NCBI GenBank assembly: GCA_907163375.1
Contig: CAJQUW010003601.1
Coordinates: forward strand, 1-64,000
Direction: 5' to 3'
DNA: 64,000 bases
Source: Prostheceraeus crozeri
Taxonomy: Eukaryota > Platyhelminthes > Polycladida > Euryleptidae
Part shown: positions 31,211 through 41,647 of the stretch, piece by piece
Position numbering within the stretch: the first letter of the stretch is position 1
Layout: each line of letters begins with the position of its first letter
Made by a program: the position numbers and the translations under genes
The notes under the pieces: generated by a model
What the model saw: the letters and a program-made list of their open reading frames with translations, nothing else
Told to the model about the DNA's origin: nothing
The model's database searches: none

Positions 31211-31932
31211 TCCAATGAGATGGAATCGTTTTCATGCTTCTATAAACCAAAGAATTTCAACAGCAAACATGAAGGTGCGACAGATGAGCGAAAAATCTAA
31301 CTGGTATAAGGAGCATCTAAATGTGGCATGCTTCTATGCAACACTGACTACCTTATTAAAGTACTTATTAATCATAGAGATCAGTAGCAAATAAAGTACT
31401 TCATTTGTGTTGTAGCATACATCCAGATTTAACGTACAGGGGCTGTTTCTCATCTCAACTCATTGCTTGCTTGAGAGTATGATTTCTATTGTAGACTACT
31501 ATTATTTGTGTTTAATTCATGACTATAAATTGTGATCAACAATTATAAATTCATAATTCATGCGAATATATTTTCGAAAAAACAAAACTTGTAATCGCAT
31601 GACAGTTGAATTTTCGCGAGCTTTCGACCGCCGTCTGCTGTCTTAATCATGCAAAGTGAATTTTGCGTGTATAAACTGAATATCGGTCGAAAGCTCGCAA
31701 AAATTCAACTGTTTTACGATTACAGTGGTGTCTTTTTCGAAAATATAGTTGCCTGAATGAGCATCCCACTTGGAAATAGTATATTTGGCTAAATTATAAA
31801 TTCACGCATATTTTTGCATGTAGAGTATGATTATTCCTGAGATCATAAAATTGTCTCATTTTTGAAGACATAAGCGTCAAATTTTGACGTTTCTTTTTTT
31901 CAGCAATTCTTCCTTCTATCAAGACATTGAAC
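31211..31932. repeat. 725-bp duplicated sequence, copy B
   Basis: It matches 26926-27652 from ATCCAATGAGATG to CAAGACATTGAAC. It includes the same fold-back (31564-31748). The flanks are unrelated to those of copy A. Confidence 0.85.
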
Positions 31933-32279
31933 TTAAGATCTTCAAGTCATGGCGATATGGTAATTTTGTTATTTGGTTATTACCCAATCCGTAAAAGATT
32001 GCATTTCAGTTTTTAGACCTATAGATTTTGTTGTATCAACGATTTACAAACATGCCAAAGTTTATATATCACTATTATACATCTTTTGTTTGACGAGTTA
32101 ATATACACATTCCATTTTTTCATATAAAGGTGTTTTTGATTGAATGATGAAAAACTCTATCATATGTTCTTAGCAGATGTTATAGATAGCCAGTCTAAGT
32201 GTTGAAAGTTTAATTTGATAGCTTGGAAAGACTTGATGAATTAGACACAGGGTTTTTGTGTGTGAATGAATCCACGTAA
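31933..32279. other. Noncoding AT-rich stretch
   Basis: Nothing recognised between copy B of the duplicated sequence and the Harbinger remnant. Confidence 0.5.
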
Positions 32280-33357
32280 AGGTAGACTTTGCCCAAATAA
32301 TATTTCTAAGGATAACCAGAGTCTCCTAATACAACAGGATTCCGAAAAGGTCGCCAGTTGAGTGTGTCGAATTCAGGAAATATATTGGACTTTTTAAACA
32401 CATGTGCGTCATGAACACTTCCAGGATATTTAGCACTGACGTAATTGAAACACATTGATTAGTCCGGCAGCCAGAATGAGTTTCTGCAGGGAACGAGGCC
32501 GAAAATGAGACTTTCACAGAATGATGTACACCTTCTGCATACTACGAATCTGCACGTCTGCCGAGTTCTAGTTAGTTCCTCTTCTTGTCAAACAGGATCA
32601 AAGGAAAACACATGTACATCCAATGGGACACAGATTGCAGCTTTTGGTTAAAATGAAATTTTCTACGTTTTCGCTTATCAACTGGAAAATATTAAGTCTA
32701 GAGTCATAATTCTTGACATGGGATGTCTTCAGGTCATTTCCTATGATGTACATGTGCTATTATCATGCTTCAGATAGGCAATGTATGTGAGAATGTGGTT
32801 GAATGTGGATAAAGCTGCTCAAAATGTTTGTGTTAGCAGACATTAAGAGGCTCTCCAAATCTAAATGTGTTTGGCTTATAGATAGGGGTGCGTGAGCATG
32901 AGACGAAATGACCTGAAGACATTCCATGCCAAAAAAATGACTCTCAGCTTAATGTTCTCCGTTTAAACATAGAAAAGATAGAAAATTTCGTTTTAGCCAA
33001 AAACTGCAATCTGCGTTCCATTGGATTTGCATGTGCTTTTCTTTGATCCCGTCTGACAAGAAGAGGAACTCACTAGAACTCGGCAGATGCAACGATTCGT
33101 GGTAGGCAGATGATGTACATCATTCCGTGAAAGTCTCATTTTCGGTCTCGTTCCCTGCAGAAACTCGTTCTGGCTACCGGACTAGACGCGTCGCAAGCCA
33201 TCATTGCATTGATGGAATGACTGCTTTTCCTGTTAACAAAAGCAGCTTCGTTGCTTGAAAGAGCCTTGATAGAAAAATGTCTACCGTCTATGCAACCGCA
33301 TGCAGTTGGAAATCCGCCAATGGAATAGAATCTATCAGCAGCAGTATCACTAGTCAT
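32280..33357 (-). pseudogene. PIF/Harbinger transposase remnant split by a fold-back element
   Basis: Leftward coding remnant. At 33187-33357 it reads GGFPTACGCIDGRHFSIKA, then FVNRKSSHSINAMMACDAS, the first catalytic Asp region of HARBI1-like transposases. Beyond the inserted element (32305-32458) it continues SMCFNYVSAKYPGSVHDAHV and VVLGDSGYP, with the second Asp, then a stop. Removing the insert and one GA joins ACDAS to MCFNYV in frame. The N-terminal part and the region with the third acidic residue are missing. Confidence 0.85.
32459..33184. mobile_element. 726-bp fold-back element, copy 2, 2-bp TSD (GA)
   Basis: It has the same ends and arms as copy 1 (16368-17095): TTAGTCCGGCAGCCAGAATG at left and the complement of TAGTCCGGTAGCCAGAACGA at right. 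GA at 32457-32458 is repeated at 33185-33186. It splits the Harbinger transposase remnant. The two copies differ at many positions, more than the arms of copy 1 differ from each other, so they were not inserted by one recent event. Confidence 0.87.
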
Positions 33358-33359
33358 CC

Positions 33360-35067
33360 ATGATATAAAAAGAATGTAGTAAGAATTGAATTGATAGACA
33401 GCTTAATAAGCAGCATCTTCGCATTGTATAAATAGGTGATGAGAAAGTCTCAGCATGTAAGAGTTAAAGATGAAAAATTGTTCGTTGTTAAAAATTATTT
33501 TTGTCATACATTATGGATTCCGACTTGTGAACTTCTTGTTCAAAAACTCACGGTTTCCTATTCTTTTTTACGTTTCTTTGGAAATAAGTTGAACAAGACG
33601 AATGGCGAACCTATGCACACCTCTGGCGATGAAAATATAGATCACCCTTTCTTAGGATTTATGTTTCAGTATCTGACAGCTGATGGCTGTGTTGATACAC
33701 GTACTTTACTTGAGACCCTTTTTATCAGTGATAACAAGCCAGTATCACAGTAGCTCTACTTGTTTAAGTTTAAACTGCTTGGGTTCAAAAATGATTGTCA
33801 TTTAAACATTCACTCAAAAACTTGATTAACTCTTACCTTGAAAGAGAAAATTCGAATTCCGATTGATTTTGACGATTTTCGACTAAGACCCGCACTTAAC
33901 CGTCGAAGTCAATGCAGTGAGGAAACAATGTCAGCTTAGTGTTCTTTCATTGATCGCCTGCCTTCATACACATTAGAATAATACCAAAAGCAGTCAAGCT
34001 GCATACGATTACCCGGTTAAAAGTGCTAAAAACATTCTATAGGGTATCCATCAGAAGAATTATGAAAAATTTGCATAATACAGAAATATGCGAAACATGC
34101 TGCTTATTAGGCTATTATGTTATTATTATTATTATTCTCATTATGTTCATCTTCCAATATCCAATCAGTAATATGTGAATCGCATAATTCACATTCAGAA
34201 TATTATAGTGGATGTAAGTTCCCCAGGGTGTCCACACGCTTAACTGAACAAAAAGACAAGTATTTGAGTATATTCAAGCATGTGACAGAACAAAATTCGA
34301 GTATAAAATTGCTGACTCTGTATCAGAAATTCGATCATATTTCATGTAGTGGTGTTATTGTCGGCCGATTATTGACGCGATAGAGCGATAATCGGTAATC
34401 GCCAGCGCTTGCACCAGTACGGTGCTGGCAACTGGGCCAGCAGATTTTTCCTAAGTTTCATGATATTTTTTCTAAGATCTATCAACATAAGTAATTTGCA
34501 AAATGTATGGTATGTCTCGTAAACATCAAAATTGGGTATACATGAATCCATTGGATACCCCATGTGTCATCATGTATCCATGTATGTAATACATGCAAAG
34601 ATTCTCCTTCGTCATGATCCAGTTTTCACATGTGTTTTCACAATAAAAGACTGTGGATAAACTGTCAATTGTGTGTTCTGAATTGATTATTATGAGAAGA
34701 GATGTCGTGGCTGGCCTCTCGAGAATATAACACATGTAACTTTGTAATGATTATATCGGTGTTCAACAAAAGATTGAATTGTTTTTAAAATTGCAACTAT
34801 TTTTAGATTATGCCAATTATCTAAAAGAATTGGAATTCGTAAATCTCGAAATCTTCCAGGAAAATAGTCTGTCGATCAATGAGTGAGCAAAAGCCGTGCT
34901 GCTGAATAGTAAACTGTAAACACTTTGCGCTTGAAAAAGGAAAGGAGCACTTTGAGCTACATTCAGGCTCATGGAGCAGCAAATCAAACGGAGTGACTTT
35001 CTAGTACATCGTGCACTTAGTGACGTCATCGAAAGATAAGGTAGTCTCGGAAGTGATTACTGAAAGA
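33360..35067. other. No gene recognised; two weak open frames
   Basis: A 105-codon plus-strand frame at 33436-33753 (HPFLGFMFQYLTADGCVDTR near its end) and an 88-codon frame at 34117-34383 are the longest readings. Neither has a recognisable motif, and both may be chance or old exons. A short ATT microsatellite lies at about 34111-34137. Confidence 0.3.
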
Positions 35068-35143
35068 TAGGGAGTCAAGCGGTTAATTATAAATTAACCG
35101 GTTAACCGACGAGAAATTAACCGGTTAACCGCTAGAATCCCTA
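35068..35143. mobile_element. 76-bp hAT-type MITE with perfect 8-bp TSD
   Basis: The left end TAGGGAGTCAAGCGGTTAA faces the complement of TAGGGATTCTAGCGGTTAA at right. The inside is made of AATTAACCGGTTAACCG palindromes. CTGAAAGA occurs immediately before (35060-35067) and after (35144-35151), a perfect 8-bp target duplication. TAGGGA ends and 8-bp duplications fit the hAT superfamily. Confidence 0.88.
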
Positions 35144-35151
35144 CTGAAAGA

Positions 35152-36480
35152 GAATTTTCAATGGACCGTCTGCTCCACAGCGGAATGCGTACGAATCTTT
35201 CTGCTGGAAATTTGACCACTTGTTCACTCGCTACAACTTCGAGCGAATAATTAAGGGCGAGTTGATACTTGGAAGTAGCATTAAAAGTGAAATCTAAGAG
35301 AAAATCTTTGTGCTTGATTGATAGTTGCACGATGTCTAAATGCACAGTAGATGTCACATAAAGTAAAATTTCATGTAAATGTGTAGAATTATAGGTCCTA
35401 TAAACAAATAAGAATGTGTGTTGTATTTTCATCTTCTCGTCCATCGAGCGATCAAAATTTAATTTTCAGTTAATTGAGCAGTTAAATAGTAACTCTATAG
35501 ATTGTTTCCATGTCAAAGAAGTGCTGTACATGTATGTTCACGTTTTAATTTTTGGTAATAGTTTTAATAATTTCAACAGAAGAATCTGAAATTAGTATCT
35601 TTAAAGTGACAATGCATGCAAATATCATGACAATGTCATTTTAGGATGCTGAAACATTCAATGATTGAAAGTCGTTTGTTGAAGTACTGAAGAGGCCTTG
35701 GTTATTCATTTCTTCACAAACTCAGTTGTGAAACTAAAAAAAGAAGATGGTAATTACTTTATGTGCTATAAAATAATTACCATCTTCTGTACTTGATTTC
35801 CCTCCTAAATTTTCTTCTTGTTTAACCGTACTGTATGAGTCAAATTCGACATAACAAAATACATGAATATTTACGTATAAAAATGTGCAAAATATTTTAA
35901 ATGAAAAATTTGCTGATGCCAACGCTGGCGTCAGCAAAATGACTATCCCTGGTAATGGGCCGATTAGTGGACTTTTTGGGGATTTTTGTAAACTCTCAAT
36001 GAAAAGTGAGTGATACAAAGTCACGAGATTTCAATTTCAAGATGAAAATTTTCAGATTTTGACATGTAGTGTAAGCTGAACACATACCCGTAATCTTAAT
36101 TTAAGCGTCTTCTTTTTATCATTACGATAATTGTTAAAAAAACTGAATTTTTCCAAAGACTCAATTTTCATATAAAGATAATGATGGCTGGTAAAAAAAA
36201 TATTTTGCAATTTAAGATGTATAGATAGTATTTTTTGCCGCGCCTGGGTGGAAGAGCTATCTCAGAGTGGGAACTGGGCCGGAGTTTTCGGCCTGGGTCC
36301 GCTAGGTAAGGACCTATTGCGGATTTTTTTCGACAATGGCCCGACCCATGAGTTTCAGTTAGTGGTCCAGGTCCGTCATTTCAAATAAGTAACTATTTCA
36401 GGGTGCACCGCGCATTTTCGGAGGATAATTTCCAGACTCACTGATAATCGCAATTTACCCTAATTCACCCAAAAATTTGG
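35152..36480. other. No gene recognised; one perfect hairpin
   Basis: A 14-bp perfect hairpin (GAAGATGGTAATTA and its complement, loop 17 bases) lies at 35743-35787. A GC-richer patch lies at about 36235-36310. No coding sequence was seen. Confidence 0.5.
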
Positions 36481-38400
36481 TTTGATTAACCTTACGGAAG
36501 AAAGAAGTCAGAAGAAAGAACAGCTGGGCTGTATTCGGCAATCAGAGAGGCAATGACAGAGAGTCTACCGACATACAGGAATCACTCAGAGGACACTCCT
36601 ACTTACGGATGAAAAGCAAAGTCGGAGCATGGCATATTGCAGTCTGAAGACAACATGAGAATATACAGAAGCGAGTGCAATCAATTTCGAATGGTAGTGC
36701 GAGCCGATGTGAAATATTGCTGCAGGAGAAATAATGATTGATTGAGGAGTGTGCACAAGCAGAGACACGTCATGCACAGACATCAATAGAAAATGGGAAC
36801 CGAAGCAACGATTTTCTCAAGATCGCGATGGACTCCTGTTCCACACATCCGAAGAGACCAAGGAGAGATGGACTGAGTACTGCCGAGACCTACATGCGTA
36901 GACGTATGATTATGACACCACAGAAGTTGAAGACGCATCACTACAAGACGACTACAGAAATGGTGAAATACTCGACTGTCAAGCCCAAACAGCGACCAAG
37001 AATCTAGAGCTACACAAGACTCTCGGTACAGATGACATCATAGGAAAGATGCTACATGCAGGTGGAGTGGAATTGGCGGAAGCGCTGCACATTATATGCA
37101 GTCAAGCATAGTCTGAAGAGAAAGTTTCTGGTGAATGGTGGAACAAGTCGGTTATAGTGACGCTGCCAAAGAAAAGAGATCTAAGCATCTGCAACAAATA
37201 CCATACCTATCTCTGATAAACAACATGTGCAAAGTGCTCTTACTGATCATCCTAGAGCATCTGAAAGCTTCTGTCGAGCCATTCATAGTGGAATAACGAA
37301 CTGACTTCCGTAGAGACCGCAGTACTGGGCAACAGATCCTTGCTGATGGTCTGTTTCATCGATTTTTCTAAGACTTTCGCTAACATTCGGCAGACGCCAT
37401 ACGGACAGTACTGGAATCATGCGGAGTGGATGCTAAGTTTATCCACATTTTGAAGAGCATGTACTTAGACTGCAGTTAGACTCGGAAAGAAAACTGATGA
37501 CTGGTTCAGACAAGGATTCCAGACAGGGCGATCCTCTTTCATCTGTTATGTTACTTTGTATACCTGGAACGTGTTATAACAATGCGGCAGGGGTGTCAAT
37601 TCAGGGACGGCCTATCAAGAACCCAAGACTTGCCAATGAAATAACACTTTCGGATGAAAGTTGGTGTGAGCTGGAGAATAGCATAAACTTCATTTCTTCA
37701 GATGCAGGAAGATGTGGACATAAGACCAAAACCGTTAAAACGAAGGGATTAGTGATAGTGGATACTAGTAAAAAAGCAGAGATTTTGACCAACAGTGCAA
37801 TCGAAACAGTCCACAAGTTCACATATCTTGGAATCACGATAGATGACGAGGGATGTGCAATGAAATTCGTCAGCGTATTGGCATGACCAGGCATGGCATT
37901 CAGGACGTTAGCAGGTTTTGTCACAATATGGAGAATTCACGTGATTAGCATTGAGAACTATAATGCACGGTGTTGCAAGCGTATTTCTAGCGTGCTGATG
38001 CTTACTCCGGAAACGTGGACGCTGAGAAAGACGGATAAGCGATGCCTTTGAGTTGCAGTGATTCCGAGGGATTTTAGTTGTTGGATGGTTTCACCGCACC
38101 ACCAATTATGAAGTCCTGAGCACAGTAGAACCTAAGTTACGGCTTGTGTAGATGAATCATAAGCGCAAAATGAGTCTGTTCGACCACATCTACCACATGA
38201 AAGATATTTGCCTAGTAAAGATCTTGCTGCTCGGTGTCGTAGAGCCGATCCATGATGTGGTGAACAGACAGCATCAAAGGTTGGTGCGAAGCTGACCTAC
38301 ACGCGATACCTACGAAGACAGAGACCGGCGGGAAATAGCCGAATGTACACTTGAGGACACGAACGAATGATTCGAGCTCCTCACAAATCAAGCAAAGTGA
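36480..38400 (+). mobile_element. Decayed RTE-like LINE (RT and C-terminal region)
   Basis: Readable pieces in shifting frames: IIGKMLHAGGVELAEALHII (37040), SVIVTLPKKRDLSICNKYH (37150), DAIRTVLESCGVDAKFIHIL (37390), FRQGFQTGRSSF near the RQGDPL box (37510). Then comes the frame 37497-37886 with SIQGRPIKNPRLANEITL, where the catalytic FADD is replaced by LANE, and KFTYLGITIDDEGCA. Beyond 37900 only degenerate C-terminal sequence remains (PETWTLRKTDKR at about 38010). Many stops and shifts are present, so this is an old copy. Confidence 0.75.
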
Positions 38401-41400
38401 GCAAAATAATTTAAGGGACCAACAGTCTGTTTAGTAAGTAGTTCTAACCAATGCATTAGAACTTTTTGTTGTGAATGAACGAGATTCTTAGTCGTTCACC
38501 AGTTAGTGAATGAGCTTAGCAAACATGATTTCCTAGTAACTGCCACTGAAATGAGATTTTATTTGCCACTTCATGAAACTGATGAACTAACTGAACTGAT
38601 GCTTCTCAGCTCGGTCTTGCATTTACTATGGGGAAATTAACTATCATATCACTTTCCGCTGTTAAGAGATAGACAGACGTTTAGAGCAAAATTCGCTCAG
38701 ACAAATTCGTCCTGGTGTTTCTGTTCGTGAACATATCATAATACAATGTAAATGAGTAGACTAAAGATAAGACCAGACAGGGATTTTTAAGGTCATTTTA
38801 GCCGGCGTAGCGCCACATAAGAATTTTCGTGCGCTTTATGAAATATTTCATAAAATTTCTCTCAATTTCTGCATGCTGACAAATTTAAGGCTGTATTAAA
38901 ATTCCATGGAATTGTGGCTTCAAATATAATCGAACTACTTGATGAGTTTAGTAGTATAAGGTTGCCATCCTTCCACGAATCCGGGATTTAGAATTGGATG
39001 GTTTCCCTGTTGTAGCAGTTTTATGAATGTCAAAATCGACTTGTGAGACAAAGGCAAATCAGGTACATTTGCCTTCAAATTTGACAGAATGACAAAGTAA
39101 GCTTATAACAGGGGTTCCCATCCATTTCATGTTGCGTACCCAAATGTAGAAAATCAGAAGATTTTTCTTTATTCCGCGTACCCTCACTGAACATATAAAG
39201 AATAGCAAGATTTCAATCATATAAATTTGATTACATGTAGAAATATACTAAATTCGTAATTGAATAACACAAAAATTTAACTAGGCGCAACTGATGCGCG
39301 CTTAAGTGTACCAACACAAGCGCAGCGATAGCCATGCTCCAACATCAAACAAGTTCTTTGTTTGCTTTTAATCATTGCTATGGTGGAGAATCCGGATTCA
39401 TATAATTATCCGTTGGGGTCGAGTTGGTGGTCGCTAATTAACAACGGTTGCTTCAAGGCCAGATGATGACAATCCAATGCGGAATGCGGAATGCGCACAA
39501 AGTTTAACAGTTCATCTGACCCATGATCAGGAAAGTGGTGAAAGTAAAATTGACTGATATTAAATCTCCCATATTCTGCGAACCCCTGACTTACAAGAAA
39601 CAATGAAAGACACTATGAAGAATGGACTTCTTCTCACAATGTGGTCAACGAGCGCCAACTCCCAGACCTTTGCTGCCTTTCATCAAAGTGAACAAAAGGG
39701 AAGTGAGTGACTTAAGTGTTTCAGTTGAACTGAACAGCATAGCGTAAAATTTTTAAATGAACAGGCGAACTGAGTGAACGAACAAAATAGTTAAATGAAC
39801 GCTGAACTGAGTGAGCTGAATAAATGGCCGCATTCAAACGCACTGATGCACTTGGATCCTGGAACGATCTTTTGCATTCAAACTTCGAATATATACATGT
39901 ATTCATCGATGGAATAATAATTTGCGCCTTAATAAATGAATTTATGCTTCAACAGTAGCTGCAATAACGAAAAAGCAATGCTGTACTTCAATTGCGACAA
40001 AAGCAGTTTTCTCAGTTTAAATTTGTCATAAAAGTTTTTTGCAATTATGATGAATGAAACTCAGTGGCTACCACATAGCAGTTGGCATTTAATCGCTTTC
40101 AATCTTGAGTGCATTTTTCACATTTTTTCTATATTCATTAGAATAGAATTTTCTTTTAAAGATGATTTCATTCAAATATAATGTTAATCCGTATCTACAC
40201 AAACGGAATGCATATACGAGCATTTTTACGGTGCACATCACTCTTAAGCACTGTTTTTAAAAAATGCATGTAGTCTGCTACTTGCAGCTATAATCGATTA
40301 TTCTTGCTCAACTGTTTAGCTGTAATTTTGTATCACTAAATTACGAAAATCACTTGTGTTCAGTGTTATCAAAAAAAAAACCAAAATACCCATGGGTTTT
40401 TAACTGGTGGGTTTTTGAAAACATTCACCAATTGATAGACGTCTGATCGAACTTGAGACAGACATTGATAGTAGGTTAATTAAGTCCGATGTCAAATCGT
40501 AAGCTCAACGCTGTATTCTAATTTAAGTATCAAACTACTCAGAACATAATATTTCTTCATTATCTGAAACACACGTCTTATTCATTTGATAATACCGAGA
40601 CAATTCGTTCGGTGTGAGATAAGACATAATTCAGGCTTAACGTCTAAATGTGTTAATAATTATGTATCTACATGAAATTTTAAGTAACTCTGACAGCAGC
40701 GGACTATCTAGTTTAGCAGTTATGCCAATGAAAACAAATTTACGAGGTACTAATACAACTGAGCGCATATCACGTGTATTATTTCGTCATACTAATATCA
40801 ATGATCCAAAAATGTTCATAATAAAATGTGTGACTATTACTAAAATTACTAAAAAGGTATAGAAAATCTTGCGACCGTGAAAATTTATTGATATAACAGA
40901 CTGAGTACAGCGCCCAGAGACAGCAATATAGATTGAATAACTATAAAATTTTACTAATCAGAGTAAGACATGTACAACTACTAACAAAAGTCTGAGACCA
41001 CGCTTATTCACCAGATGGGGTTTCAAAGTTGGGTAGGCTGTTGAAGTTCCGATCTGATGATGTAAAACTTGCATTTAAATATCCTGGCCTTACATAGAAG
41101 AAGCACAATCTACTATTTTAAATAACCCAGCCTCCTATTTAAAAAAACCCGCAGGTTTTTGAATGGTTTTTTCAAATATGCCAACCCTGCTTGTGTTGGA
41201 ATATCACAACTTTTAGCGCGTAAGAAACGGACTATTTTGGTAAGTCAATTTCATTAATAATCAGCTACATACCCTAGCAAAGCCTAAAGCTAAACAGCTA
41301 ATAGAGCAACTGAGTAAATACTTAGTAATTGACACTGTTAAGTTTGTTCTCAATTAGTCTTTGATGCTGGGTTGTCTTCTATGTCTGAGCTTTGAGTGAT

Positions 41401-41437
41401 TTGTGATATCTTTGGTCTGTTGTCAGTACGCTTGAAT
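38401..41437. other. Noncoding stretch, no gene recognised
   Basis: About 3 kb without a convincing coding frame. Short A-rich and AT-rich runs (for example 40369-40382) occur. No element ends were identified. Confidence 0.5.
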
Positions 41438-41640
41438 GGCACTACTGCAGTTTAGTGCACCCTCTTTTACCCCTACCGCAGTTTAGTGCACCCTAAAATG
41501 CATGTGAGAAAACAACTATGCATATGTCTGAAAACACATCGCCGTTGTTTTAGAATGCGCCGTTGTTTTAGGGTGCACTAAACTGCAGTAGGCGCGTTTC
41601 CGTCTCTTTCATAGAGGGTGCACTAAACTGCAGTAGTGCC
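41438..41640. mobile_element. 203-bp palindromic MITE with nested inverted repeats
   Basis: The left end GGCACTACTGCAGTTTAGTG continues to GCACCCTC and is perfectly inverted at the right end (27 bases). Inside, a second inverted pair repeats the same core: GCAGTTTAGTGCACCCTAAA facing TTTAGGGTGCACTAAACTGC. The core thus occurs four times, two per orientation. No target duplication is obvious. It abuts the end of the P-type transposase remnant and could be related to that element's termini. Confidence 0.8.
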
Positions 41641-41647
41641 GCGCTTT

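Noticed and set aside
33136-33357. 73-residue leftward frame joining Harbinger sequence to SPVARTSFCRERDRK
   Set aside because: The last residues are the end of the fold-back element; the frame is a chance read across the insertion border.
39406-39906. Leftward frames of 60-65 codons around 39.4-39.9 kb
   Set aside because: Short, no motif, no splice or start context; consistent with chance in AT-rich DNA.
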